From the NCBI RefSeq assembly GCF_034190915.1, contig NW_026947491.1, forward strand, positions 18,478,101-18,542,100: a stretch of DNA of 64,000 bases, written 5' to 3'. This stretch comes from Cavia porcellus. Lineage: Eukaryota > Chordata > Mammalia > Rodentia > Caviidae. Under the pieces are notes generated by a model that had not been told where the DNA came from, made no database searches, and was given only the letters and a program-made list of their open reading frames with translations. This document shows positions 38,148-50,637 of this stretch, piece after piece. The translations under genes were made by a program, and so were the position numbers. The first letter of the stretch is position 1. Each line of letters starts with the position of its first letter.

Positions 38148-40443
38148 CAGAGACAATTTATCCTCTTTACTCCCCCAGAATGAACTGTGTAGTTTTGGGT
38201 CTCCCCATCATTCACGTTTTTATATTAGGGGTGGGGGCAACCTGCTATCAACCTAAGTACTTCTGAAGTTTCTCACTCCTGGGCTGGATTTCTATTTATA
38301 TTTCTTCATTTATTAAAGCCGGCCTACTCAACCTACCCATAAATAATGGCACAGTTAATCCTATTACTCTCTGTTTCTTATTACATTGAATTCCATTTTC
38401 TCATAATTGATTTTGATCTATATAACCTTCTTCAGGCTAATTATATTTCCTATAAGGAGTCTTTCAGTGGACCCTAACTCTTGATCCATTCTGCCTGTGA
38501 TTCTTTCTTTTTTCCCTTAAGTTAGTGTATTTAGGCCATCTATATTAGAAATTATATTCAACTTTCTTTGCCTCGTTTATTTGTGCTCTCTTTCTGTCAT
38601 TAGTTGTCTGTCTTTTTCATTTCACTTTCTGCATCATTTATTGTGGTCTCTCTGCCATTGTTTCTGGAATCCTGGTACATTTTTCTCTCTTTAGACTGTC
38701 CTGCAGTATTCTCTGTAGAGTTGGATTGGTGGTTGCGAATTCCCCCAGTTCTTCTTTATCTTGGCAGCACCTTGTTTCTCCATTAATTCCTAGGGACGAT
38801 TATGCAGGATACAACAATGTTGGCTGGAGGTTATTGTCTTTCAAGGCTTGGATTATTTCACCCCACAGTCTTTGAGATTTGATGGTTTGTGCCAAGAAGT
38901 CTGCTGTAATTCTGATGGGTGTTCTCTTGTAAGTGACCTGTTTCTTGTCTGTAACAGCTTTTAATATTCTCTTCTTATATTGGATTTCTGAAATGTTGAT
39001 CATTATATGCCTGGGTGTAGTTCTGTTTTGATTGTAGGTGGCTGGAGTTCTGTATGCCTCATTCATCTGAACATTTTTCTCTTTTCCTATATTTTGGATG
39101 TTTCCCTTGTTATTTCTGTGAATAACCTTTGTAGTTCCTTTGTTTGTACCCCTGCTTCTTATTTCACATTCTTTATTCATAAGTAATATATTCTCTTGTC
39201 ATCTTCTAGCCTTTGTATTGTTGCTGCTTATGTCTTTGTTATTTTAAGAAGTTTTTCTTTTCATGTTCCCACATTACAAATATGTCCTCCAGTTTAGATA
39301 ATCAATCCTTAGTTCCTTTAAAGCTGTTATAACAGCTTTCAATAGAGGTTTTTAGTTTCCTGGTAATGTCTTTGAACCTGCTTTATGTAGTCTATGTTTT
39401 CTCTATTTTCTCCATCAAACAACTCTCCTCTTATTTTCTGTTCTTCCATTCAACCATCTGTTTTTTCTTGGGTGGTGCCTAGCATTTCTTCAAGTATTCT
39501 ACTTATATCTTGCTTTACTTGGTCAAATACTTCACTTTTGAACTCGTCTATGAGGTCCCAAAGATATTGCTTTATGTCTATTGATGCCATGCCTCATATT
39601 GCGCATTTTCTGTCCTCATTCTCTTTTGCATTTACCTTTGCTGGATCAGTGTTCTCAGGATTGGGGACCGAGGACCGTTTCTTGTTGCCACCACTTCTCA
39701 TATTTTTGTTCCTTTCATACAAGCGTATATAGGAGATCCAGTTTCTTTGTTTGTCGGTTTCAGTTTGTCTGAGGCACACTGACTAGGTGTCCCACCCAAG
39801 GCAGTGTACTAGGGGCTACAGACCAGCCAATGATGGGCCCGCACCTCCAGGCCAATCTACTCAAGGCTTCTCTGCATTAGGTTGCACTACCAGTTGCAGG
39901 GACCTGGTTTGGGCTAGCCTATTGGGCCTCAATCTGTGGTGTCACCCAGGTCAATACTCCCCACCAATCCCAATTGAGAGGGGAATACATGACTGAAGCC
40001 ACTGTAGTGCACTGTTCCAGCCAGTCTGCCCAGTCCTATAATGTCTTCTCTTGGAGCCTCCTTACCTATAGAAGGATCCCTGTTCCTGTCACTAACCAGC
40101 AGTCAATGCAGGTTTCCCCACCAGCTCTGCTCTCAATTCGGTCTGACGATTCCAGCTGTCAGAGTGCTTGAGTCTCTATCCTGGCTGTGCCAATTTAGAC
40201 GCAGCAGCAACAGGCTATTCAAGCCCTGGGTTCCAGCGGTGGCACCGAGACTTCAGATGTTCCAATCATAGCACCGGGATTGCATTTCCAGTTGTTTTCT
40301 CTCAGCTTAGTTTGTTCATGTGTTGGCAGGGTATTTCTCTCTCTGCTTAGGACTCCCCAAACCACACTATTCCTGGAATCTAAGCTGGCTATTTCAGAGA
40401 GCCTCTGTAGCTGCTGTTATCTATCTGACATCTCTCCACCTCT
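36951..40443 (-). mobile_element. HAL1-A: half-L1 element (ORF1 only) with perfect TSD
   Basis: A 3493-bp element flanked by a perfect 15-bp direct repeat. From the right it holds a 5'UTR (40443 to about 39780), ORF1 (39779-38800), a non-coding linker (about 38795-37816) and an L1-type 3'UTR (about 37815-36951). No reverse transcriptase motif occurs anywhere in it. The linker near 38545 keeps a trace of the start of ORF2 (bases matching NVNGL in L1-A) and then departs. A T run at 38119-38147 lies in the linker. The same order is seen in HAL1-C, with the linker shared, so this is a family and not a private deletion. Confidence 0.85.
38800..39779 (-). pseudogene. HAL1-A ORF1, broken
   Basis: ORF1-type protein: an RNA-binding chaperone in the parent L1. 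The C-terminal half is open for 126 codons from 39180: NEAYRTPATYNQNRTTPRHI, then RILKAVTDKKQVTYKRTPIR, then LWGEIIQALKDNNLQPTLLY. The N-terminal part (39779 to about 39250) is in other frames with stops. The protein is clearly diverged from L1-A and L1-C ORF1 and closer to the HAL1-B and HAL1-C ORF1s (shared AYRxPATYNQNR). Confidence 0.8.
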
Positions 40444-40458
40444 AGTTGGTTCAATTTT

Positions 40459-42770
40459 GTTGTTCCATTCTTCTCTTTGTTTAAAAAATATTAAATCCAC
40501 TCTTTCTCATTTCCTAACTTTTGCAAGATGACGTGTAGCATTTCTTACAGAAATTTGAAACTTAAAACATTTAACTATGTATCAACAAATCCACTAAGAA
40601 AGTTAAACCAAACTGAATTTTCTAGTGTATTTATTTTTATGACTCCAAGGGCCAAAGAAAGGGCCACACAAAGGAAAGGAAAGCAGTCTACAACTGAGCT
40701 ACAGCCCAACCCTTATGTTCATATATTGGGGTACTCCTGGGTGTTAGTATTCAGCTGTTGTCCAAAGCAGTCAGGATAGCTCTGCCTATGTGTCCACTAC
40801 TACACAGTAGGTCCCTGAGTACACTTTTAATCTATTCATCCTTACAAATGTTGAAATAAATGTTACCTGCCATCAGACCAAGTGATTACTATTAGATTTT
40901 TTGGAGGGCAGGAAAAGGAATTAAAACACTAAAGTGTGTTGTGCACGTATGTTAATTACCCATGATGAACACCATCAGTATGTACAGCAAATATGTGCCA
41001 ATAAAAACAAAAAATATAATAAAAAGTAATACTAATCACCTGTAATATGTGGGATTAAAATCTCTCTTAATGAGAACCTAGGAATAGAAGAGAATTTCAG
41101 GGTCATGGTTACACAGCAGTCCATGAGTAGCCCTGGGCAGAAACCTGTGCCAGACACAGATGTAGCTTATTAGTACAGCAGATCAAGCTCTTGTGGGATC
41201 ACAGTTGCGAGTTCCTGAGGCTTTTTCTGTCTCCAAAGTAGACAAACAGCACTCATGGCATTGGATATGACACTGGATACTTTTGCCTCCCTGCTTAAGA
41301 GGTCACATACAGAGTGAAACTTGCATCTAGTATTTGTTCCTTTTCACACTGGAGGTCAGAATGCACAGACCCCATGCTCAGGTCTCCCAGTGAGGAGGAA
41401 TGGAGCTGGGATCAGCTATGCATCATGACTCACTCAGGAATTCTCATCCCCACTTTCCTGACTCAGAGATAAATTGATAAGGATGTGAGCTCACACACAA
41501 AGTAAGGATATTTAATGAAAGACATTGGTAGAGTCCATCTCTCTGTGCTGACCTTAGGTAACTCATGAAGCATTTGCTGAGGAACATAGTAGCAAGGAAT
41601 CCTGAGGTCCCTTGGTGCTTCATTACTGGAAAGCCTTCTGATGACCAATAGTAAACAAGAACTGGAACTCTGGCTGAGTGAGAGTTATGTGAAGAACAGT
41701 GCCATCCATATCACTGAGCTGAGACCCTCTCAGTGGCAGGTTCCATGCTCAATTGTGAATATCATGGACAGCATTGTTCTCTACCAAGTGGGAAGCTGAT
41801 AGCTCCAGATGTCCTCACAGCATTGCACCTTACTACAGAAAAAAAATTCGTCACTAAAAACTATAATGTATTTAAACAGACTACAAATTACATCACACTA
41901 GTGTTAATGTCTACTGTGAGGTAGAAAATAGTGTAAGGAACTTTGAGGTGAAAATAAATATATCTTAACATAAACCCTTGAATTTACATTATTATGAGTA
42001 CATTTCATATACACAAAGAGAAATACAATCAGATGACTCTAATACACTAAACAACTTATGAGAACTTTTGTGTCTGATATATTATTTCCAAATTTCATGA
42101 GATGACAGAATTTAGCTGAAGGCTTCAAAATCCTGGAACATGGTAATGATGGTATGAGCAAATACAGAATACAGAATGACCATGTATATAAGCCGGGACC
42201 TGAAATCAGATGGGCATATATGCACATAGAATGTGAATTGAGTTTATGTGTTATTCACATACACATATGCACACATGCTCTATGAAACTCACAGTCCTGT
42301 CATCACTGAGACAGTTTTCTAGTTTTCATATCTGCAAAGCCATTTTTCATCTTTAAGCATACACAGCTCCTTGACCACCACTTCACATCCTGTATGGAGT
42401 AGGAGGATTGGACCTGGAGCAATGGACCGCAGGGACATCACCTGATTTCTTTAAGGGTTCAGTCAGCATCTTTCACACAGAGAATGTGAACATTCTCTGT
42501 CTCCCTGTCACTTCACATACAAGAATGCAATAAACAGCAAATGCTTTGGAAGATAAAAGACAAATTCATACCACATGTTGACTTAATTTCTTTTGTATCT
42601 CAATATTTAAGAGGTCCTCAGAAATTTTCAAATCCACTCTTCAGAAACATGGAGAAATTCTGCTTCATTTTCTTTCTGGTGCTAGATCCAAGATATGTGC
42701 TTTAGAAAATTTAGACAGGATGACGTGATGATGCTGCATCTGATCTCAGGACTCACTGTGTTCTCCCACC
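40459..42770. other. IGHV upstream flank (duplicated with 9.1-10.8 kb)
   Basis: No gene is recognised. It contains a decayed tRNA-SINE trace at 40640-40715 (complement of GGGCTGTAGCTCAGTTGTAG). From about 41200 it is paralogous to the 9.3 kb region. Confidence 0.55.
40640..40715 (-). mobile_element. Decayed tRNA-derived SINE trace
   Basis: CTACAACTGAGCTACAGCCC at 40688-40707 is the complement of an A box region. The rest is too diverged to place. Confidence 0.45.
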
Positions 42771-42779
42771 ATCCTATCG

Positions 42780-43070
42780 CTTGATGCTGCTGCAAGAGAT
42801 CTGATCTGGCCCAGTAAGGCTCTCACAGTCCCTTTCTCCCAGATGGACGGTTTCTGATTTCTCCAGCTCTGGGATGCTGCCCCTGCAGCTGGATGCTTCA
42901 GCCACAAGGAAGAAAACCTAGTGAAAGTGTCAAGATAGGTGATAGCAGAAACACAACTTGTAATTCATCCTTGGCAACTCAGCATGTCTAAAGACACAGA
43001 CAATTACTGGTTCTCCGTGAAACTGACCTCAGTATCCATGAGAAACACCACCATGCAGTACTATACAAGA
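42780..43070 (+). pseudogene. IGHV clan II (IGHV4-like) relic, paralogue of 10830
   Basis: FR1 reads LLQEI, stop, SGPVRLSQSLSPRWTVSDFS, close to [23 protein letters not shown]. FR3 reads KDTDNYWFSVKLTSVSMRNT then TMQYYTR, close to the IGHV4 pattern [28 protein letters not shown], with Cys104 changed to Tyr (TAT for TGT). FR2 and CDR2 are poorly readable and hold stops. The position matches the relic at 10830 relative to the next V (about 1.4 kb upstream), so both came with the segmental duplication. A CTCF-like motif follows at 43130. Confidence 0.75.
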
Positions 43071-43129
43071 TGGTTACAGAGGAGATAAGTGGTATCCCAT
43101 ACATAAAGATATGTACAAAGTAGCATGGA

Positions 43130-43144
43130 CTAGTAGGGGGCACT
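43130..43144 (+). promoter_or_regulatory. CTCF-like motif 3' of the second clan II relic
   Basis: CTAGTAGGGGGCACT, one core mismatch (T for C), in the same place and orientation as the motif at 11176. Confidence 0.5.
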
Positions 43145-43159
43145 CAGGATCAACTGTAG

Positions 43160-44330
43160 GTGCTCAGCACCCAGAAGTGGGGGGCTGACTGAGATCAGGA
43201 GAGGACACAAACAACCAGGTGGGAAAGTTCTGGACTAGTGAAAGAGCATTGGGGGTCTGCTGAGAACCAGGAGTTGCCCCAGGAAGATGTGCAGAGAAGG
43301 AGGTTAAGGACTGAGGGCTTCCTTTTCGTGTCTGAATATCCCTTCTGAGCATCACACATGCTGTGGAGGGCCTACAGTATGTCCTCTCCATGTCACTTAA
43401 GAATTCTCCAGAGCCCAAGTATTGAAAGGGCCTTGGTGGTGAGAGATTACATTTACACCTGCATTTTTCATCTGCTTCATATAAATTCCCATGTGATAGC
43501 AATAAGAACATGAACATCCTGAAAAGTAGATCGAGAACCTTAAGAATACACATGCTGTGGAATACAAGATGCTCATGATCATCATCATCATGGAAATTTA
43601 GCTAGTTTTGTCATGTAGACAATGGACAGCCTGATGCAGTAACAAATACTTCAGTTTAGGAAAATCTTTAATGAAGGAGGAGACATTATGGAATACATCA
43701 GGGAATTTAGGCATATTGATCCCTTGCATATGTTGACAATGGGCATGATTTTGTTAGCATCATCAAGTGGTATGTTTGCATCAAAATGAGTCTCATTTAT
43801 CCATCATTAATATTAATACATCTAATTGTAATAGGTAATTTACTGTGCAAAATTTAATGCAGAAATAAGACAATGAGATGCGAGATCCTTGAACATGTGT
43901 TTGCAAAGACACTGCTGGTCTTGCCATTTGTGAATATAATGCAATTGAGAAAAATTCTGTCAGGTTGTCAAAGTAGAGGAAGACCTTTGGCCAATGTCAG
44001 GAAGCATGACCACTATGTCTTGGAACTGATCTGTCATACTTGAGAACTGTGCCAAGGATCATAGGATGGGCATAAGAAATTTTATAAATGTGCCTCCCAT
44101 ATCATAGGTTATTACTTCGTCACACTATGTTCACAGCTGCAAAGAAATGAAATTATCATATCCATTAATCACATATAGAAGAAGTAAAACCTATGAAGTT
44201 ATCTGTTTATCACTTCACAGACACATAGAAAGAAACCATGTGTTCTATATATAGTTTTAGGGATAATCCAAACATCTCTCAATGCACTCGCATGTGCTTC
44301 CCTCACTGAGACTTCCTCGATAGAAGTGAC
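43160..44330. other. Spacer between clan II relic and clan III pseudogene
   Basis: Counterpart of 11220-12390; no gene is recognised. At the octamer position (about 44343-44352) the sequence reads CACAAGTA, so the octamer is destroyed. Confidence 0.5.
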
Positions 44331-44472
44331 TATATAGCAGGAGGCCACACAAGTAGGGGCTCCCTGTGCTGATGAAAACCAGCCTAGCCCTCACCCTCCA
44401 GCACTGCAGAGGACTCCAGCCCTGGTGCTGGCTGATCCCACTCAGTGATCAGGACTGAACCTATGGTTCACC

Positions 44473-44922
44473 ATGGAGCTGGAGTTGAGCTAGGTTTTCC
44501 TGCTTGCAATTTTAAAAGGTAAATTATTTAGAACAAAAATGCTGAGGACATAAGTGGAAATGTGTGAGTTACACAGTGGACCCCAGTGAGTTTCCTGAGT
44601 AGGTCTTTATGTTTGCAGGTGTCCTGTGTGACTACCAGCTGTTGGAGGCCTTTGGAGGCTTGGTGCAGGCTTGAGAGTGCCTAAGACTCTCCTGTGTGGT
44701 CTCAGGATTCACCGCAAGAGATTATTACATGCACTGGATCCTCCAGGCTCTGGTGAAGGGGCTGGAGTGGACCTCAACTATCAGTGACGGTGGTGCTAGC
44801 ACCTACTACACACCCATGAAAGCCGGATTCACCATCTCCAGTGATAAAGTTAAGAACATGCTGTGTCTGAAAATGAGCAGCCCGACATCGGAGAACATGA
44901 CAATGTATTACTGTGTGAGAGA
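44473..44922 (+). pseudogene. IGHV clan III pseudogene with deleted RSS
   Basis: Leader exon 44473-44518 keeps 46 bp and a GT donor, but codon 7 is TAG (W to stop, 44491-44493). The V exon from 44619 starts DYQLLEAFGGLVQA and then meets TGA (44672-44674). Beyond this the frame is open: LRLSCVVSGFTARDYYMHW, LVKGLEWTSTISDGGA, AGFTISSDKVKNMLC, ending NMTMYYCVRD. Both Cys and the Trp are kept. Immediately after the V end the heptamer and spacer are missing: VRD codons run straight into a nonamer-like ACAAAAAAC (44922-44930). An inverted repeat arm starts 18 bp further on. It is the paralogue of the intact V at 12.5 kb by its upstream flank. Confidence 0.92.
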
Positions 44923-44947
44923 CAAAAAACTTCCCCCAAGGGCACAC

Positions 44948-45054
44948 ATGGACATTTGCTTGGCAGTGCACCATGATAAAATAATAATATTAATAATAAT
45001 AAACTTATATGTAGCTATTTTATGAAAAATTCTTAAAATGTATGTAATTAATGA
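44948..45054 (+). repeat. Left arm of a 107-bp near-perfect inverted repeat
   Basis: The arm begins ATGGACATTTGCTTGGCAGT and ends GTAATTAATGA. Its reverse complement lies at 45951-46058 with only a one-base length difference that I can see. The arm begins 18 bp after the truncated V end at 44922-44930. Confidence 0.9.
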
Positions 45055-45687
45055 TCCATTGAATGAGGCCAGCCTAAGGCCCCAGTAGCAGGTGCAAAGG
45101 AAGAACTGATGGTTTTTCTGCAGGTCTATTCCATTTCCTCTCTGTCTTCACTTCATAGGAAGAGACCAGATGCACCCAGGGTCCAGATGACTTAGGGAGT
45201 ATACAAGATACTATTACAGTTTTTCTTATTTATAATATTATTTTCTTGGTTTCTTTCATATAATGTTTCTAAAAAGGGTGATAAAACCCAAAGTACATTT
45301 TCAGAAGTTAAGTTTCTTTTCAATGTCACATCATCATTACCTAAATATGATATTCTTAGTTTTCTCCTCATGAAGAGCAATTGTTTATTTCAGGAGTAAA
45401 TGTTTCAGGTTAGAAAATTAAATTATCCCCATCCTTCTGCACAGGGTCTAAGACTTTGCAGCTCTCTCCTCTCCTTGGCACCTCAGGATTCCTGGTCCCC
45501 AAGCTTAGCTCAGCCCCATGAGGAGCTCTGGGCTGCGATAAAGTGGAAGAGGGACAGCTGGACTTGACTTATTACATCGGGCAGGGCCCCTGATGAGCTC
45601 CTTCTGTTTACGTTAACTGTTTGGAATATATTTATGTAGCTTTTACATTAGGAGTTTATCAAATTATCTTCACCTTTCTTTCTCTTT

Positions 45688-45772
<85 letters not shown>

Positions 45773-45950
45773 GTCTTGTTCTGACTCTCTCATTTTTCAA
45801 ATACAAATGCACAGGTTTCGAACAATATATCAGTACGTTAAGATACTATTCAAGATAAAATGCTCTTGTTTCATAATATTCAATTTCCTTTCCTAAATAT
45901 AGTCTCCAATTTTCTTTATACATTTTTTTATTTTTTGGTTCATTCTGTAT
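45055..45950. other. Segment enclosed by the inverted repeat
   Basis: About 900 bp. From about 45400 it is paralogous to 26040-26500 and 52320-53000 (V 3' flank type), including a (TC)n at 45690-45770. No gene is recognised and no transposase-like frame is present. Confidence 0.55.
45690..45770. repeat. (TC)n microsatellite
   Basis: CT run with two TGTC interruptions; paralogous position to 26364. Confidence 0.95.
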
Positions 45951-46058
45951 TCATTAATTACATACATTTTAAGAATTTTTCATAAAATAGCTACATATAA
46001 GTTTATTATTATTAATATTATTATTTTTATCATGGTGCACTGCCAAGCAAATGTCCAT
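45951..46058 (-). repeat. Right arm of the inverted repeat
   Basis: Reverse complement of 44948-45054. The flanks on both sides look like ordinary AT-rich intergenic DNA, so this arm is more likely the original copy. Confidence 0.9.
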
Positions 46059-48035
46059 TGAGTACACAAAAAATGATTTGAAATACACAATCCACACACA
46101 TGCACTCTTCTTGAAGCAGAGCTGAGGTGATCTCTTTACACATAAATGTCACTTTTGTGATCTTGGAAACCAGAGTCACTGTCATCCTGGGTAAATAAAC
46201 AGCTCTGCCTCCTCAACCAGATCTGCACTTCACCTGGGCCACTGTCATCAACACTGTGCTCCTCCTGATTCTCATGGTATTCAACAAGTAACTGTTTTTT
46301 GCAGCCTTGGGTGGGAACATATTCTAGAACATGCCATCTCCTGAAACTTAACTGAGTCCACATTATTGAACATCCTGAATTCCATTTTCCTGGATATCTT
46401 TGAAATGTCTAAAATTTGTCTTTAGTTTTTTAGGAGGCAATTTGAGCAACTCTCCTTGAATTCAGTACAATTGCTGCAACATTGATTATATTGAGGCTTA
46501 TTTCCATTTACTGATGTGTACAGATCTGACTATTGTATTTCCTTCTCTCTTCACTTGACTCTAAGTATTGCAAGTAAAGCAAGCTGAGGTACTGGTATGT
46601 AATCTCTAGTGCATCAGACAGTCTATTGTTCCCTCGCATAGTGCTTCCTGTAAAAGATATGAGCACAGAGGGATTTCAGAGCCAGTCAGCTCCTGGAATG
46701 CCAATTGGTGATGAGCATGGAAATAAAGAGGCTCTGAATCCCAGGGCACAAATGTTTACAGATCAGAAACTGAAGCAACAGCCTCCAAAAACAATTCAGT
46801 TGCTACCTTAGTTGAATTATGCAGACTGATCCTTCTGTGTGTCATACTCCCTGCATTTTGTAGAGATGCTCTTCTCTCTTCCTGGATAGCCAGCTCAAGT
46901 TACTCATGTAGTTGTTGTCATCTTCACTCTCACTCGTTCAACCAACCCCTTCTTAACAAAATAATAAATTCTAGGACAGGCTTGGGATCAAGTCCTTTGT
47001 CCACACAGCCTCATGGGGATTATATTTATGACCTCTCATCTATCCTTAACTTTGAACATGTCTCGGTGTTGTTACTCTCACCATGGGTTGCCTTTGGAGT
47101 GGTAGATTGAAATTGCCAGGATTCCAATAATATCTAAATGGGATTACAAATATAACTTTTTGGATTGTGAGGCAAACTGGAAAAAATGCAATATTTGTAT
47201 GACAATACTCAATGTTTGGGGTTACAATATTTTGAGCTCAGTGTGGGTAGAATACACAACATTCACATCATGACTACTGAACATCATCAGGAGACAGCCC
47301 ACTGGATCTTGCATGCTTGGTTTCCTTAGAAATAGTTCTTTAACTTACCTGTTAGCTCTAAAGCTCATGCTTTGATTATTCATACCTTTGTATACATACT
47401 TTGATTATTATGCTTTGATTAAAATTTGTTCTTTTCTAAAGGATACCAAATTATGAGGCATCATACAGGTGGAACTAATAACAAATATGCTAGATTCCTT
47501 TTAGGTTCCTTTCTTGAGATCCACCAGATCTTGTCTGGAGAAAAGGGTAAATGATGCATATTGAGTCCTTAGCTAACTATGCCCAATGGACCTTAAATTA
47601 CATCAGAGCTGGTCAATTCTAAATAAAAAATGGTAAAATTAATAAAAAGAGATATCCTTCAAACTCAGATGACATGAGAGATTCTAACAGTATGGGAGTT
47701 CCTTATGCAATTAAAAAAAAATAAATGTGTACATTCCTGATCCTTCTTCTAACATATCATTAACTATGCAAGATATTAGATGACCAATCAATGACATGTC
47801 AAGTTCTAAAATTCCCTGCTCTTTATACAGCCATTAATAGCTCCTCTTGATAAAAATCTTTGTTAATTGTACTCATAGTTATACTAATAATTCTCTAATT
47901 TGGCCCACAAATTCACAAATGTTTGTAATTTTTATCTACTCCAGCCATAAAATTGCACATGTAACCAAGAAAAAATGCCTGGTATCTATTGAGGTCATTA
48001 GACTGAAGCTCTGCAGAGCATACTTAAATGCAGAT
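46059..48035. other. IGHV 3' flank, second copy of the 0.06-1.73 kb block
   Basis: No gene is recognised. It aligns with the window start and ends where HAL1-B begins. Confidence 0.6.
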
Positions 48036-50637
48036 CAACAATTAAGACCCCAGAGAGAGCAGCAAAGATGGTGGATGAATAGCAAATGGCAACAGAAGCT
48101 CCCTGAGATAGTCAACTTAGAATTCAACATAATACAGAGTGTGGGGTCCCAAACGGAGGGAAAAGAACTCCCTTTTCCCAAGAAGAAATTAAGCAGGCTA
48201 CTTGCCGACCATCTGAGTTCCCATGGCTACTTGCTGTGGCCCCGCCATTGACAATGTCCCTGCATGATTTGCCAAGCCATCTGAGGTCTCACTGCTTTGA
48301 CTCACTGGGTATTGAGTTCAGGGGTCAGTAAGCTGAAAGGAGAGCTGAGTTGGCAGGGTGCCTACCTGTGATGAGTGATGGCTGTGGAGCCATTCCATAA
48401 ATAGGGGGCCTCTGGCAGACATTATGGGACTGGGCAGGACTGGCAAGTACAAAGGCAGCAAGTACTTCAGTCAGTTTTTCTCTTCCTAAATGGGATTTGC
48501 AGAGTGAGGTAGGCCTGGGTCATATGACCTGGCTGAGACCCAAGAGTTTATCCAAAATCAAGTCCCTACAGTGGTGGCACACACTAACCACACAAACCCA
48601 CTGAAGCCGCAGAAGTTTGACTGATCTGGAAGGTAAGTGGCACAAAAAAAAAAAAAAAATACAGTGCAGGCCACAGCAGCTTGACTGGCCCAGAGGGGAG
48701 GTGTCACAAAGTAATACAGTGCAGGGCACAGCAGCCTGACTGATCCAGAAGGGAGGGGCCAGTGTACACTGTTCCTTTCTGCAACTCATTAGCACATGTC
48801 ATTGGAAAGGGGCATCTAGCCAGCACGTTTCAGAGGAATTGTAACCAACAAAGAAAGAAACTGGGGCCTCCTGAAAGAAGCAAAAAAAGATGGGAACAGG
48901 AAGCAACAAAAGAAAGCCCCCAGGTTCCATCCCTGAGAACATTGACCCAGGATAGGTAAATACAAAGGAGAATGAGAACAGCAAACATGCAATATAAGAC
49001 ACAGCACCAGTGGACATAAAGAGAAATCTTCAGGACCTCATAGATGAGTTCAAAAGTAAGATATTTGGCCAAATAAAGCATGATATAAGAAGATTAGTAA
49101 AACAGTTACTAAGCACCCATCAAGCAGACACAGAAAGAAGGGAAGAAACAAAAAAGGAAAGAACCATTTGATGAAGAATATAAAATCATATAGAATATAT
49201 GAAGCACATTAAAAGCGATCAACAGGAAATTAAAAATTCTATAGAATGGTGGCAAATCATCTTGAAACAAACTAAGGATACATTATCCAAACTGGAGGGC
49301 AATTTTGCAATGTGGGAGTATGAAAGGGAAATCTTTTTAAAAATAAAAAGGGGACAATCTGTAACAATACAAAATATAGAAGATGACAAGAGGAACTATT
49401 ACTTGAGAATAAAGAATGTGAATAAAGAAGCAGGAGTACAAACAAAGGAACTAAAAGGTTATTCCCAGAAATAATTAAAGAAAACTTCCCAAATATAGGA
49501 AAAGGAAATGATATGCAGATGTGTGAGGCATACAGAACTTCTACAACCAAAACAGAGCCACCTACAACCAATACAGAGCTAAAACCAGGCATATAATAAT
49601 TAAGATCCCAGAAATTCAATATAAGAACAGAATATTAAAAGCTGTTAAAGACAAGAAACAGAACATCTATAAAGGAAGGCCCATCAGAATAATGATAGAC
49701 TTCTTGACACAAACCATCAAGTCCAGAAGAGCCTGGAGTGAAATATTCCAAGCCCTGAAAGAAAATAACCACCATCCCAGAATGATGTGTCCTGAAAATC
49801 TGTCTCTAGAAATTAATGGAGAAAAAAGATGTGTCCAAGACAAAGAGGAACTTGGGAAATTTGCAACTAGCAATGCAACTCTACAGAGAATACTGCAGGG
49901 CATTCTAGAGAGACAGAAAAGTACTAGGATTCCAGGAACAGTGGCAGAGTGACCTTAATGAATGGAGCAGAAAAAAGAATGAAGAAGACAAGCAGATAAC
50001 TGATGGCAAAAAAAGAGCATAACAGAAATGAGGCAGAGAAGATTTTATTCAAAACTGATAATGATTAATGTATCAAGTCTGAGAGTGTAGGCAACTACAA
50101 TGAAGATGGCAAGACTCCGTGATACATATTCTGGTTTGATAACTCCCGAGATTTGAAGTTCTATACTATATATAAAGTTGTATTTTTATTAATACTGTTA
50201 TGTACTGATATATTCAATTATACTATGTCTGATGATATATCCAGTTTTATTGGAGATAACAAGAGACAACACAGGAACCCTGGTAGAAATCTTTGTACAG
50301 TGATCTTATATATTTATTTCATTTCATGTGTTTTTAGGAATATGATTTGTTTTGCTTTGCTGTGTTTTGTTTCTCCTTCTAATATAGAAAGGATAGAAAC
50401 ACATGTTAAGATGCATGCATGTGTAGAATTTATAAACAGTTTATGAGAACTGATCTTATGACACATGATGAAAGGAACAGATACTTTGAAAAAAAAAAGT
50501 GACACTAAAATACCCAGTGCTGATACTGGGGTGTCATAATGTGAAACCCAGCAATAGTATGATTCTTTGTTCAGAATGATATTAGCCTGCTTGGGTTTAG
50601 TCAGTCTCAACATAACTGAAGATATGGATAACTTTGC
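48036..50637 (+). mobile_element. HAL1-B: half-L1 element, plus strand
   Basis: 5'UTR from about 48036 to 49190, opening with AAGATGGTGGATGAATAGCA-type sequence shared with HAL1-C at about 54530. ORF1 remnants lie at 49199-49952, followed almost at once by the L1-type 3'UTR (from about 50070, GTCTGAGAGTGTAGGCAACT). There is no ORF2 and even the linker of the other two copies is missing (about 0.7 kb). The right edge at about 50637 meets an unrelated minus-strand L1 5' piece, so the 3' end is cut off. An A run at 48643-48659 lies in the 5'UTR. Confidence 0.78.
49199..49952 (+). pseudogene. HAL1-B ORF1, broken
   Basis: The N-terminal coiled-coil part is open for 91 codons: QQEIKNSIEWWQIILKQTKD, TLSKLEGNFAMWEYEREIFL, YYLRIKNVNKEAGVQTKELK. 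A frameshift follows near 49460. The RRM/C-terminal part continues in other frames and ends at 49692-49952 with FLTQTIKSRRAWSEIFQALK and CPENLSLEINGEK. The layout matches the L1 ORF1 protein. Confidence 0.8.

Noticed and set aside
44948..46058. DNA transposon with long terminal inverted repeats
   Set aside because: No transposase, no target-site duplication, and the interior is V flank seen elsewhere; inverted copying is simpler.
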